Assembly: GCF_038594605.1 (NCBI RefSeq)
Contig: NZ_JBCFZM010000005.1
Span: forward strand, 1-64,000
Origin: Alteriqipengyuania bathyomarina_B
Lineage (GTDB): Bacteria > Pseudomonadota > Alphaproteobacteria > Sphingomonadales > Sphingomonadaceae
Direction: 5' to 3'
DNA: 64,000 nucleotides
Positions 53,276-62,451 of the stretch are shown here, piece after piece (the stretch's first letter is position 1; every line of letters begins with the position of its first letter). A program made the translations under genes and the position numbers. The notes under the pieces are model-generated. The model saw only the letters and a list, made by a program, of their open reading frames with translations. It was not told the DNA's origin and did not search any database.

Positions 53276-54219
53276 CACGCAGCCTCCCCTTCCATTGCGG
53301 GCCGTGGGCCCATGACTTCGCGATAGAGGTGTTCGAGCCCCAGCCGCTCCTGCGCGAGGGCGGAAACGCCGATACCGGCGCTCACCAGCCTTCGGTTGAT
53401 TTCGGCGGGATCGATGTTCTCCGCATACCTGTCGTAGGTGACGCACAGATCGTTCGCCGCAGAGCCGGGCTCGACACGCAGTCCGTGCGCGAGCAGCAGT
53501 GCCAATGCGTCGGGCGCGCGATCGACCGTGATTTTCAGGCGCGCCGACGTGCTGCCAAGCGCGCTCAACTTTCCCTGTGCGATCAGCTTCCCTTCCCGCA
53601 GAAGCGCGATGGAATCGACCACTTCCTCGACTTCGCCGAGCAGGTGGCTCGACAGGAAGACGGTGGCGTCGATCCGCTGCGGCAGGTCGCGGATGAGTTC
53701 GCGCATGGCCATAATCCCCTCCGGGTCGAGGCCATTGGTCGGCTCGTCGAGCAGCAGCAAGGCGGGATTGCCCAGCAGCGCGCGGGCCAGCGCCAGGCGT
53801 TGCTTCATCCCGAGCGAGTAGGAGCGCACCCGGCGATCCGCAGCCCCCTCCATAGCGACAATGCCGAGCACGCGGGAAATGTCCGCCGTGTCGATCCCGC
53901 GCAGTCGGCACGCGAGCTTGAGGTTCTCCCGCCCGGAGAGGTTTTCATAGAGGCCCGGCGTTTCGATGAACGCGCCGATCCTGCCCATCAGCGCCTTGCG
54001 GTTCTCTGCCAGATCGCTCCCCAGCAGGCGGATGTTCCCCGCGTCGGGTTTGAGCAGGCCGACCAGCAACCGCATCACGGTCGTCTTTCCCGCGCCATTC
54101 GGCCCGAGGAAGCCGAACACCGAGCCGCGCGGCACGGCCAGGCCGACTTCGCGTACGATGGGCCTGCCGCCCAGGGCCTTCGAAAGGCCTTCTGTTTCAA
54201 TTGCAAACGCGTGAGCCAT
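53275..54219 (-). CDS. ABC transporter ATPase (BcrA-like)
   Basis: A 314-residue ATPase: Walker A GPNGAGKTT, signature YSLGMKQRLALARAL, Walker B LLLLDEPTNGLDP, and a C-terminal domain of about 100 residues typical of BcrA-like exporters. ATG 54219 is chosen over a TTG two codons upstream. The promoter is shared with the divergent DUF2975/Xre module 2 and lies within its operator, so they are probably co-controlled. Confidence 0.9.
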   Translation of the reverse strand: MAHAFAIETEGLSKALGGRPIVREVGLAVPRGSVFGFLGPNGAGKTTVMRLLVGLLKPDAGNIRLLGSDLAENRKALMGRIGAFIETPGLYENLSGRENLKLACRLRGIDTADISRVLGIVAMEGAADRRVRSYSLGMKQRLALARALLGNPALLLLDEPTNGLDPEGIMAMRELIRDLPQRIDATVFLSSHLLGEVEEVVDSIALLREGKLIAQGKLSALGSTSARLKITVDRAPDALALLLAHGLRVEPGSAANDLCVTYDRYAENIDPAEINRRLVSAGIGVSALAQERLGLEHLYREVMGPRPAMEGEAA

Positions 54220-54238
54220 TGCCAATGCGCCTTCTGTG

Positions 54239-54292
54239 ATTTAACTTTCCCTTAAATCTTCACGAGCGACTCGATTTAAGTCAAGGTTAAAT
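54239..54292. promoter_or_regulatory. Nested concentric inverted repeats (candidate operator, TTTAA type)
   Basis: Outer arms ATTTAACTTT (54239-54248) and CAAGGTTAAAT (54282-54292), inner arms CTTAAATC (54251-54258) and GATTTAAG (54273-54280), share one centre at 54265.5. The arms are AT-rich in otherwise GC-rich DNA. The stretch fills the 76-base gap between the two divergent starts. The likely binder is the Xre protein encoded at 54751; that is inference. The half-site word differs from the one in module 1. Confidence 0.6.
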
Positions 54293-54295
54293 TTC

Positions 54296-54751
54296 ATGGA
54301 TGCACGATTACGCCTTTCCGTCTGGCTTTCGACGGCGGTTTTCCTGATTTTTCTGGGGGCTATCGCTTTGGAAGCTGGCGCCACGATAGCCTATCAGGCG
54401 GGTCGGGGCGTTGCGTTCGAGACCGTTCTGGCGAGGCTTCCGAGCGTGATTTATCTGTACGCCATATGGTCATGCCGCAGCGCAGCCAGACGCGTGCAGA
54501 AGGGTGCGCGCTTCGGCGACGAGATGCCGGCGCTTCTCACTCGGATCGGCCTTGCCATCGCTCTGGGCGCGATGATCGAGATTGCCGTCGGGCCATGGGT
54601 GTTGCTGATGGTGAAAGGCTGGCCGGGGCCGATCTTCACCTATGATCCCGCCACGTTGACGCTGGGCGCCGTCGGCGCCCTGTTGCTCGTGCTTGCAGGC
54701 CTGTGGCGTCAGGCGGCAAGTATGGCAGACGAACTCGACGGGTTCGTGTGA
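54296..54751 (+). CDS. DUF2975-like membrane protein (module 2)
   Basis: A 151-residue protein with four membrane segments (VWLSTAVFLIFLGAIALEAG, PSVIYLYAIWSC, IGLAIALGAMIEIAVGPWVLL, LGAVGALLLVLAGLW). The build and the ARFGDEMPALLTRIGLAI stretch before helix three match the DUF2975 protein of module 1, only shorter. It ends with a one-base overlap (TGATG) to the Xre gene, as in module 1. Function unknown. Confidence 0.75.
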   Translation: MDARLRLSVWLSTAVFLIFLGAIALEAGATIAYQAGRGVAFETVLARLPSVIYLYAIWSCRSAARRVQKGARFGDEMPALLTRIGLAIALGAMIEIAVGPWVLLMVKGWPGPIFTYDPATLTLGAVGALLLVLAGLWRQAASMADELDGFV

Positions 54752-54987
54752 TGCCCTGCCGCATCACACTCGATTCCATGCTCGAGCAACGCGGCATGAC
54801 GGGCAAGCAGCTGGCCGCTCGGATCGGCATCAGCGAGACACAGATGTCGCTCTTCCGCTCCGGCAAGGTGCGCGGGGTTCGCTTCACCACCTTGAGCGCG
54901 ATGTGCGCCGCGCTCGAATGCCGGCCAGGCGACCTGCTCGACTACGATTTTGCGGAGGCGGACCTGCCGAAAGGCGACGGCGCGTAG
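54751..54987 (+). CDS. Small Xre-family regulator (module 2)
   Basis: A 78-residue helix-turn-helix protein: MTGKQLAARIGISETQMSLFRSGKVRGVRFTTLSAMCAALECRPGDLLDYD. It is a clear relative of the module 1 regulator, with differing recognition-helix residues (SETQMSLFRSG against TLANLSILKTG), which fits the different operator word. It should bind the nested repeat before the DUF2975 gene and so also affect the ABC exporter. Confidence 0.88.
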   Translation: MPCRITLDSMLEQRGMTGKQLAARIGISETQMSLFRSGKVRGVRFTTLSAMCAALECRPGDLLDYDFAEADLPKGDGA

Positions 54988-55039
54988 CGACAGGAGGGGG
55001 GTGCGCGGCGGACCGCCCGCATCCCCGCTCCTGCCCGCC

Positions 55040-57292
55040 TTATCCGCCTTTGCGGCTCGCTTCCACCGCAGCGATCACATCCTCCGGCCACGTCACCTGC
55101 GTCTGGGTCTGCGGGTTGAACACGCCGCCTTCGTACCGCGCCGCCTCGGCCGCGGCGATCTCCTCGGCGGTCAGAAACTCGCTCGGCTCGAGCGCGAAGA
55201 CGTCGAGCCCGCGCGCGATTTCGGTCCCGTAGATGCGTCCGTCGTACCAATAGGCCGACCAGTAGCCGCCGGTGATGAGCTGTTGCTTGTCGACCGGGCC
55301 ACGATCGAAATAGGCGATCTCGATCGGGTTCTTCGCATCGGTGAAATCGATCACGCTGATACCACCCTGATACCACGCCTGGACGAAGATATCGCGCCCC
55401 GGCACCGGGATGATCGAGCCGTTGTGGGCGACGCAGTTTTCCTTGTCGCTCTGCGGGGCAGGCAGCTTGTAGAGGCTCTCGAAGCTCAGCTGGCGGTCCT
55501 CCAGCGAATAGATCGCGTTCGCGCCCCATTCGCGCGGGTCGCCCGACTGGCAGCGCGGGCGCCCGCCGCCGCCCCATTCGTCGGTGAACAGGATTTTGGT
55601 GCCGTCATTATTGAAGGTGGCCGAGTGCCAGTAGGCAAAGCCCTTGTCGGTCACGTCGTCGATCCGCTGCGGCTTCAGCGGGCTCGAAATGTCGAGGATG
55701 ATGCCGTTGCCCGAACACGCGCCCGCCGCAATGTCGAGTGCGGGGAAGACGGTGATGTCGTGGCAATGGTTGGTGCTGTTGGTATTCTGCGTGCCCTCGC
55801 CATGGTCGCCGCCGCGCCACAGGCCCGCGATCTGGTCGTTTTCGGCGAAGACCCGCGGGCTGTCCACGATCCGCGAAGCTGCAGGATCGGCGACCGGGAT
55901 TTCGATCACGTCGATGCTGAACAGCGCTGTATCGTCGCCCGCAGTGTCGAAACAGCCCGCCAGTTCGGCATCGTCTCGCACGTAGCTGGTGCCCGAATTA
56001 TAGACCACGATGCGGTCTGCATCCGCCGACACGACCGAGTGCGTGTGGCTGCCCCGGCAGGTCTGCACCAGGCCGACCTGCCGCGGGTTGGTAATGTCGG
56101 AAATGTCGAAGATCCGCAGCCCCCGGAAACGATCCTCGCTCACGCGGCCCTGCACGCCGCCGAGCCCGCAATCGACGCGCGCGCGGCTATCCTGCACGCT
56201 CATCAAAAGCAGATCGCCGACGATCGAAACGTCGCCCTGTCCGCCCGGGCACACGACCGAGCTGACCAGCTGTGGCACGCCATCCTCGCCGAGGCGATAG
56301 GCGTTCCAGCCGTGATAATTGCCGGTCACCAGCAAATCGCCCGAGAACGCCATATCGGTATTGGCAAAGCTGAGCAGCGATCCGCGCTGGCCGAAACGGT
56401 CTTCGCTTTCCTCGTCATCGGCATCGCGCGGGTCGGGCGTTGTGGCTGCGACCAGCTCTGGCTCTTCCTGCGCGTCGACATCATCGCTCGGCTCATCCTC
56501 TTCGTCCTCGATCCGGGGCTGCAGTTGTGCCGGATTGGCGGGGTCGAAGAAGCCGGTGGGCTTGGGCATCGCGGTGACCAGGCGCAGGTTGCTGATCGCC
56601 TCGCCCGCATCGCGGAAACCGGGCGCGAGATTGGCGCGCGGATCGGTCGAGAGGCCTGCGGCGATCGCGTTCATACGCTCGATCTCGCCCTGCTGTTCGA
56701 CCCGGATATCATTGACGAATTCGAACATCACAGGGTCGTACGCCGTGCCCGGCTGGTTCAACAGATCGTCGACCATGTCGATCGCGCCGCGATGATGGGG
56801 GATCATCAGTTGGAGGAACAGGGCATCGAATTCGGTGCCTTTCAGCGAGGCGAGCCGCGCCATCTGTTCAGGGCTGGCCATCCCCATTGCGGCCATATGC
56901 TCTTCATGGCTCATCCCGCCCATGTGCATCATCTTGGCAGGCTGCCCGCGAGCGGAAAGCCAGTCGCGCATGAAGGCGATCTCGTCGGCCTGGCCCGCAT
57001 TGATCCGCCCGGCGATGGCGATAATGTCTTCGTTGCTGGTGCGGTCTTCCACCAGCTCTGCCATTTCCGTCGCCTGCGCGTGATGCGGGATCATCATCTG
57101 CATGAAACGCGCATCCGCTGGCGTGAAGGTGGTCGCGGCCAGCTTGGTCGCATCCTCTGCCTTCAATGTCCGGTTCTCCTTGCCCGGCGCGCCGGGCTGG
57201 ATGATCGGTGCATCCTGCGCGGCGAGGGGGCTCGCCAGGGTCGAGGCAAGCGTCAGCAGGCTGGCGGCAGCGGCAAAGGTGCGGATCGTCAT
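55040..57292 (-). CDS. Secreted DUF305-DUF305-LVIVD fusion protein
   Basis: A 750-residue secreted protein (signal about 1-25, LAAQ). Two DUF305 units carry MMIPHHAQATEMA (His70-71) and LMIPHHRGAIDMV (His166-167) with met-rich MMHMGGMSHEEHMAAMGM in between, then an acidic linker and a beta-propeller of LVIVD-type repeats (GLRIFDISDITNPRQVG, GIILDISSPLKPQR, GISVIDFTDAKNPIEI). The His/Met clusters suggest copper or other metal binding; this is inference. AGGAGA before ATG 57292. Confidence 0.85.
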   Translation of the reverse strand: MTIRTFAAAASLLTLASTLASPLAAQDAPIIQPGAPGKENRTLKAEDATKLAATTFTPADARFMQMMIPHHAQATEMAELVEDRTSNEDIIAIAGRINAGQADEIAFMRDWLSARGQPAKMMHMGGMSHEEHMAAMGMASPEQMARLASLKGTEFDALFLQLMIPHHRGAIDMVDDLLNQPGTAYDPVMFEFVNDIRVEQQGEIERMNAIAAGLSTDPRANLAPGFRDAGEAISNLRLVTAMPKPTGFFDPANPAQLQPRIEDEEDEPSDDVDAQEEPELVAATTPDPRDADDEESEDRFGQRGSLLSFANTDMAFSGDLLVTGNYHGWNAYRLGEDGVPQLVSSVVCPGGQGDVSIVGDLLLMSVQDSRARVDCGLGGVQGRVSEDRFRGLRIFDISDITNPRQVGLVQTCRGSHTHSVVSADADRIVVYNSGTSYVRDDAELAGCFDTAGDDTALFSIDVIEIPVADPAASRIVDSPRVFAENDQIAGLWRGGDHGEGTQNTNSTNHCHDITVFPALDIAAGACSGNGIILDISSPLKPQRIDDVTDKGFAYWHSATFNNDGTKILFTDEWGGGGRPRCQSGDPREWGANAIYSLEDRQLSFESLYKLPAPQSDKENCVAHNGSIIPVPGRDIFVQAWYQGGISVIDFTDAKNPIEIAYFDRGPVDKQQLITGGYWSAYWYDGRIYGTEIARGLDVFALEPSEFLTAEEIAAAEAARYEGGVFNPQTQTQVTWPEDVIAAVEASRKGG

Positions 57293-57416
57293 GCGGGTTC
57301 TCCTGTTTGAGCGGAAGCTTAGCTTTTTTGCCGAGGATCGAAAGAGCCGAATTCTGACGCATCCGACGCAACAAATCGCGTTGCCGTGTGTTGGTCCAAT
57401 AAAGGAGAAGAGCCTG

Positions 57417-57824
57417 ATGAAACTACCGCACAATGCCCATGTCGCCGTCGTGGACGGAAATCGCTTTATGCTGCTCACCAACACCGGAAAGCCGTTCGAG
57501 CCGGCGTTGGAGATGGTCGAACAACCCGATCTCGATCCCAGCAATTTCAGCGCGGGCGTGCGCCATCAGGACGATGTGAGCCAGCGCACCGGCGCAACGG
57601 ACCTGAATGAGCTGGCGCATGGCGCGGCCGTCGCCGAATGGCTCAACGCGAAAGCCGTATCGGGCCACCTGAAGCAGCTGATGGTGGTCGCCGATCCCAA
57701 GACGCTGGGTGAAATGCGGCGCCATTATCATAGCGAACTCGAGAAGGCGCTGGTCGGCGAAATCGACAAGACGATGACCGGCGAACCGCTCGATCGCATC
57801 GCAAAGGTGATTGCAGAGACCTGA
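57417..57824 (+). CDS. Host attachment family protein
   Basis: A 135-residue protein with the family build: HNAHVAVVDGNRFMLLTNTGKPF at the start, FSAGVRHQDDVSQRTGATDLNELAHGAAVAEWLN in the middle and LKQLMVVADPKTLGEMRRHYH near the end. Named after plant-associated bacteria, the role in others is unknown and may concern translation. AAAGGAG before ATG 57417. It diverges from the DUF305 fusion gene. Confidence 0.88.
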   Translation: MKLPHNAHVAVVDGNRFMLLTNTGKPFEPALEMVEQPDLDPSNFSAGVRHQDDVSQRTGATDLNELAHGAAVAEWLNAKAVSGHLKQLMVVADPKTLGEMRRHYHSELEKALVGEIDKTMTGEPLDRIAKVIAET

Positions 57825-57966
57825 TCTCGCACGAGGTTTCTCGACTTGTCGCAGGATAGGCAGCACCGGTCGTGCCAATCCTGCGCAAGGCTAAAATTAT
57901 GCTTGAGGCGTTGTTAAGGCTGGGCATTAATGCTGGGCACATAGGTCGCAAGCTACGGACGGGGTC

Positions 57967-58995
57967 ATGCTGAAGAAACTCGGGTCGACATTCGCAATCG
58001 CGCTGGCTGCCGCCGCGCTCCCCCTCGCACCGGCTGCTGCGCAGCAGGTTTCGCTGGAAGCGCAGTTCGACAATACGTTCGGGACCGATGTCCGCGCACC
58101 CCAGACCTTCGAAGCGGTTTACGACTCTCCGTTCGAACGGCAGGTCGCCGTTCTGGCCGATGGGTCGATGGGCCGAATCGGCGTGTACGCCATCGACCTG
58201 ACGACCGGGCAGGAGATCGGCGTCCTTGCCGATCAGCGTTTTCCCATGGCCAGCACCAGCAAGGTGGCGATCGCCGCCACCTTTCTTGCCGGAGTGGACG
58301 AAGGCCGCTGGAGCCTGACGAGCGAGTTCGAGCTGCCGGGCCGCGGCAAATATATCTCCGCGCGTGAGCATCTCGATCTCATGATCAGCCGCAGCTGCAA
58401 CGATTGCACCGATGCGCTGCTCAATGCGGTTGGCGGACCGCAGGCGGTCAATGCCTGGATGCGCAGTGCCGGAATTTACGATTTCCAGCTGACCCGCAAT
58501 ATCGCGGCGCTGGTGCGTGAAGACGGCCGGATCGACCCCGCATCCGAAATCGACCTCAAGGACAGCGCTTCGCCGCGCGCAATGGGCAAGCTTCTGGCGG
58601 GCATCTATCGGGGCGAATGGCTAAGCCCCTATTCGCGCCAGGTGCTGATGAACGCGATGTCGGAAACCGTGACGGGCAAGCGTCGGATGACCTCGGCCCT
58701 GCCGATGACCGCCAATCTCGCGCACAAGACCGGCACGCTCAGCCGTACGGCGAGCGATATCGGCATCTTCTATACGCCCGACGGTCGTCCGATCGCCGCA
58801 GCGATTTACGTTACCGGGCAGAGTGCGTCGATGGCGGTCGAGAACGGCAGCCGCGCTGAGAAATTGCAGGCTCGCCGCCTGCGCGATGAGCGGATCGCAT
58901 CGATCACCAGTGCGCTGTATCGCGGGTTCGGCCAGCGCACGCCGAGCGACGGGCGCGTCTGGGCAACGGCCAATTACGGCTCGGGCGGGCGATAG
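57967..58995 (+). CDS. Class A beta-lactamase-like serine hydrolase lacking the general-base glutamate
   Basis: A 342-residue secreted protein (signal about 1-25). The serine beta-lactamase fold is present: Ser96-Thr-Ser-Lys99, Ser143-Cys-Asn145 in place of SDN, and Lys254-Thr-Gly256. In the omega-loop region, where Glu166 and the ExxLN motif should be, the sequence reads TRNIAALVRE with no glutamate at the expected place. It may bind beta-lactams slowly or be a peptidase or signalling relative. Cysteine-rich near residue 143. Confidence 0.85.
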   Translation: MLKKLGSTFAIALAAAALPLAPAAAQQVSLEAQFDNTFGTDVRAPQTFEAVYDSPFERQVAVLADGSMGRIGVYAIDLTTGQEIGVLADQRFPMASTSKVAIAATFLAGVDEGRWSLTSEFELPGRGKYISAREHLDLMISRSCNDCTDALLNAVGGPQAVNAWMRSAGIYDFQLTRNIAALVREDGRIDPASEIDLKDSASPRAMGKLLAGIYRGEWLSPYSRQVLMNAMSETVTGKRRMTSALPMTANLAHKTGTLSRTASDIGIFYTPDGRPIAAAIYVTGQSASMAVENGSRAEKLQARRLRDERIASITSALYRGFGQRTPSDGRVWATANYGSGGR

Positions 58996-59046
58996 GCCCT
59001 CCGGCTTGATCGCTTCAGGCGAAGCCCGCAGGTCGGACACATAAAG

Positions 59047-59083
59047 AAAGGGCGGAGCCGCGAGGCCCCGCCCTTCTTTTTTT
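59047..59083. terminator. Bidirectional terminator between the beta-lactamase-like and acidic lipoprotein genes
   Basis: Stem AAGGGCGGAGCC pairs with GGCCCCGCCCTT (one A/C mismatch), with a run of T on the plus side (CTTTTTTTC) and TTTCTTT on the minus side, so it can serve both convergent genes. Confidence 0.85.
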
Positions 59084-59100
59084 CCCGAAGGAAGCGCGCC

Positions 59101-59373
59101 TTAGTCGTTGGCGGCTTCGGTTTCGGATTCGTTTTCGATTTCGGCTTCCGCTTCGGTGGTCGCTTCTTCAGCTTCCGCAGCGGCTTCGTCAGCAGCCGCA
59201 TCGACGTCGGCAGCGGTTTCGTCGAGCTCTTCGCCGACGGCGTCGAGGTTCGCTTCGGTGTCGGCTGCGGCGCTGTCGACGGTGTCGCCGGCTGCGTCTT
59301 CGGTGCTTTCCGAGCAAGCGGCGAGGCCGAGAGCCGAAACGGCGATGGCCGAGGCCAGAACGATCTTACGCAT
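59101..59373 (-). CDS. Small acidic lipoprotein
   Basis: A 90-residue protein with lipobox LAAC (Cys20) and a tail of Glu, Asp and Ala repeats (TEDAAGDTVDSAAADTEAN and on). It resembles the one at 43694-43933 in length and style but not in fine sequence. Function unknown. A promoter is visible upstream. Confidence 0.75.
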   Translation of the reverse strand: MRKIVLASAIAVSALGLAACSESTEDAAGDTVDSAAADTEANLDAVGEELDETAADVDAAADEAAAEAEEATTEAEAEIENESETEAAND

Positions 59374-59456
59374 AATGTTGGTCCTTCTTCAAATTTGTCC
59401 TGTCGCGGATTGCCGCGACTGGCTGAAACCCCATCCATTCGGCGGCTTCTGATTCG

Positions 59457-59485
59457 TAGATAATGGCAAGAATGTGGCATGGCAA
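59457..59485 (-). promoter_or_regulatory. Promoter of the acidic lipoprotein gene
   Basis: On the minus strand TTGCCA, 17 bases, TATCTA. It lies 84 bases before the start codon. A perfect stem (GTCGCGG and CCGCGAC, 59402-59419) lies in the leader. Confidence 0.5.
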
Positions 59486-59583
59486 GCCTCAATTGAGGCA
59501 AAGACCATGATTTTGCCTTTTTACCGCCTTTTTTATGCGGATAACGAGGCTGACGGGCCACCGGGGCACTGCTAGCAGGGGCC

Positions 59584-62451
59584 ATGGCCGACAAGCAGCA
59601 CCTCTATCTCGTCGATGGCTCCGCCTATATTTTCCGGGCCTACCATCGGCTGCCACCGCTGACCAATCCCGAGGGCACGCCCGTGGGCGCGGTCTATGGC
59701 TACACCACGATGCTGTGGAAGCTGGCAGAGGATTTGGACAAGGCGGACGGGCCGACGCATCTCGCGGTGGTGCTCGACAAGTCGAGCAAGAGTTTTCGCA
59801 ACGAAATCTACGATCAATACAAGGCCAACCGCCCCGCCCCGCCCGAGGATCTGGTCCCGCAATTCCCGCTGATCCGCCACGCCACCCGGGCGTTCAGCCT
59901 GCCGCTGATCGAAGAGCCCGACGTCGAGGCGGACGATATGATCGCCTCCTATGCCCGCACCGCCGCCAGGCAAGGGTGGGATGTGACCATCGTCTCGTCC
60001 GACAAGGACTTGATGCAGTTGATCGGGACCAGCGAGCAAGGCGGCACGATCGACATGCTCGACACGATGAAGAGCGCGCGGATCGGGCCGGAAGAAGTGC
60101 GCGAAAAATTCGGCGTCCCGCCCGAGCTGGTGGGCGACGTGCTCGCGCTGATGGGCGATTCGGTCGATAATATTCCGGGTATCTTCGGTGTCGGGCCCAA
60201 GACCGCCAGCAAGCTGATCCAGGATCACGGATCGCTGACTGCCGCGCTCGATTCGGCGACCGACATGAAGAAGAGCAAGCTGAAGGAACGCCTGCTCGAA
60301 CATCGCGGCGACGCCGAGCTCAGCCGGGTGCTGGTTACGCTGAAGGAAGACTGCCCGCTACCGATCGCGATCGAGGACATGAAGATCGCGACAATCCCGC
60401 CCGAACCGCTTACCGCGTTCCTGAGCGAACATGGCTTTACCAGCCTGATGCGGCGGCTGGAAGGCGGCAATGGCGGGCCGGGACCGAGCACCCAGCTCCA
60501 TCCTGCCAAGCCACAGAACGAGGGCGAGGGCCACGCCCCCCAGGGCAATCGCCAGCCGCTGCCCGACATGCCGGATGTCGACCGCAGCGCCTACGAATGC
60601 GTGCAGAGCGTCGAGGCGCTCGATGCGTGGATCGAGAGGTCCTTCAAGGCCCGTCTCGTCGCGGTCGATACCGAAACCAGCGCTCTGGATGCGATGCAGG
60701 CGGAGCTTGTCGGCATCAGTCTCGCGGTGGGGCCGAACGAGGCCTGCTACATCCCTCTCACGCATTATACGTCGGACGCAGGCGGGGACGATATGTTTGC
60801 GCAGCGCCCCGAGCAGATCCCGCTCGCCACGGCGCTGGAGAAGTTGAAGCCACTGCTGGAGAGCGATGCGGTTCTCAAGGTCGGCCAGAACATCAAGTAC
60901 GATCTGAACGTGCTCGCCCGCCACGACATAGCGATCGCGCCGATCGACGATACGATGATCGTCAGTTTCGCGCTCGATGCCGGGCGCTCGCAGGACGGGA
61001 TCGGCGGCGGCCACGGCATGGACGAACTGGCACAGCGCCACCTCGGCCATACTTGCCTCACCTTCAAGGAAATGTGCGGCACGGGAAAGAAGGCGATCCC
61101 CTTCGGCCAGGTGCCGCTGGATCGCGCGACCGAATATGCCGCCGAAGACGCAGACGTGACGTTGCGGCTGTACCGGCACCTCAAGCCGCGGCTCGCGGTG
61201 GAAGGCGGCACGCGCGTTTACGAACGCGTCGACCGCCCGCTGATCCCGGTGGTGGCCGGGATGGAACGGCACGGCATCCGGGTCGATCGCGACCGCCTCG
61301 TCGGCCTGTCGGAACGCTTCGCGACCGAGATCGCGCGGCTGGAAGGCGAAATTCACGAGATCGCAGGGCAGGAGTTCGCGGTCGGCAGCCCCAAGCAGCT
61401 GGGCGAAATCCTGTTCGAGAAGATGGGCTATAAGGGCGGCAAGCGAGGCAAGAGCGGGCAATATTCGACCGACCAGTCGGTGCTCGAAAAGCTCGACGCA
61501 CAGGGCGCGCCGATCGCGACCAAGGTGCTCGAATGGCGCCAGCTGGCGAAGCTCAAGTCGACCTATACCGACGCCCTGCAGCAGGCGATCAACCCGAACA
61601 CCGGGCGCGTGCATACCAGCTACAGCCTCACGGGGGCGCAGACCGGGCGGTTGAGCTCGACCGACCCGAACCTGCAGAACATCCCGATCCGGACCGAAAT
61701 CGGCCGCGAAATCCGCCAGGCCTTCGTCGCGGAGCCGGGCAATGTCCTGCTCGCCGCCGACTATTCGCAGATCGAGCTGCGGCTCGCGGCGCACATGGCG
61801 AACGTTGAGCCCTTGCGCGAAGCCTTCGCGGCGGGCGAGGACATTCACAATCGTACGGCCCGCGAAATGTTCGGCGAGGTCGACCGCGACACGCGCGCGC
61901 GTGCCAAGACCATCAACTTCGCGATTCTCTACGGCATCTCGCGCTGGGGGCTCGCCGGTCGGCTGGGAATCGAGGCCGAGGAGGCCCAGGACCTGATCGA
62001 CACCTATTTCGCGCGCTTCCCGGGCATCCAGCGCTACATCGTTTCCACGCTGGAGACGGTGCGGGAGCGCGGCTATTCCGAAACGCTCTTCGGGCGCAAA
62101 ACGTGGTTCCCGCGGATCAATTCCAAGAACCAGGCCGAACGGCAGGGAAGCGAGCGCGCCGCTATCAACGCGCCGATCCAGGGCACCAGCGCCGATATCA
62201 TCAAGCGGGCGATGGCGCGCATGGGCCCCGCACTGGCCGATGCCGGCCTGCAACCCGGCGCACCCGATGGCGTGCGCATGCTGTTGCAGGTGCATGACGA
62301 ACTGGTGTTCGAACTGCCCGAAGGCTTGGTTGATGATGCGAAGCCCGTGATCGAGCAGGTGATGGCCGAAGCGGCGACACCTGCCGTCGAACTCACCGTA
62401 CCGCTGGGGATCGACATCGGCACCGGGCTCAGCTGGGACGACGCGCATTGA
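59584..62451 (+). CDS. polA: DNA polymerase I
   Basis: A 955-residue protein. The N-terminal 5' nuclease domain begins LYLVDGSAYIFRAYH, a 3'-5' exonuclease domain with DTETSALDAMQAELVGIS keeps its metal acids, and the polymerase has DYSQIELRLAAHMA and QVHDELVFE. All three activities should be intact. It fills gaps in repair and lagging-strand synthesis. Confidence 0.96.
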   Translation: MADKQHLYLVDGSAYIFRAYHRLPPLTNPEGTPVGAVYGYTTMLWKLAEDLDKADGPTHLAVVLDKSSKSFRNEIYDQYKANRPAPPEDLVPQFPLIRHATRAFSLPLIEEPDVEADDMIASYARTAARQGWDVTIVSSDKDLMQLIGTSEQGGTIDMLDTMKSARIGPEEVREKFGVPPELVGDVLALMGDSVDNIPGIFGVGPKTASKLIQDHGSLTAALDSATDMKKSKLKERLLEHRGDAELSRVLVTLKEDCPLPIAIEDMKIATIPPEPLTAFLSEHGFTSLMRRLEGGNGGPGPSTQLHPAKPQNEGEGHAPQGNRQPLPDMPDVDRSAYECVQSVEALDAWIERSFKARLVAVDTETSALDAMQAELVGISLAVGPNEACYIPLTHYTSDAGGDDMFAQRPEQIPLATALEKLKPLLESDAVLKVGQNIKYDLNVLARHDIAIAPIDDTMIVSFALDAGRSQDGIGGGHGMDELAQRHLGHTCLTFKEMCGTGKKAIPFGQVPLDRATEYAAEDADVTLRLYRHLKPRLAVEGGTRVYERVDRPLIPVVAGMERHGIRVDRDRLVGLSERFATEIARLEGEIHEIAGQEFAVGSPKQLGEILFEKMGYKGGKRGKSGQYSTDQSVLEKLDAQGAPIATKVLEWRQLAKLKSTYTDALQQAINPNTGRVHTSYSLTGAQTGRLSSTDPNLQNIPIRTEIGREIRQAFVAEPGNVLLAADYSQIELRLAAHMANVEPLREAFAAGEDIHNRTAREMFGEVDRDTRARAKTINFAILYGISRWGLAGRLGIEAEEAQDLIDTYFARFPGIQRYIVSTLETVRERGYSETLFGRKTWFPRINSKNQAERQGSERAAINAPIQGTSADIIKRAMARMGPALADAGLQPGAPDGVRMLLQVHDELVFELPEGLVDDAKPVIEQVMAEAATPAVELTVPLGIDIGTGLSWDDAH

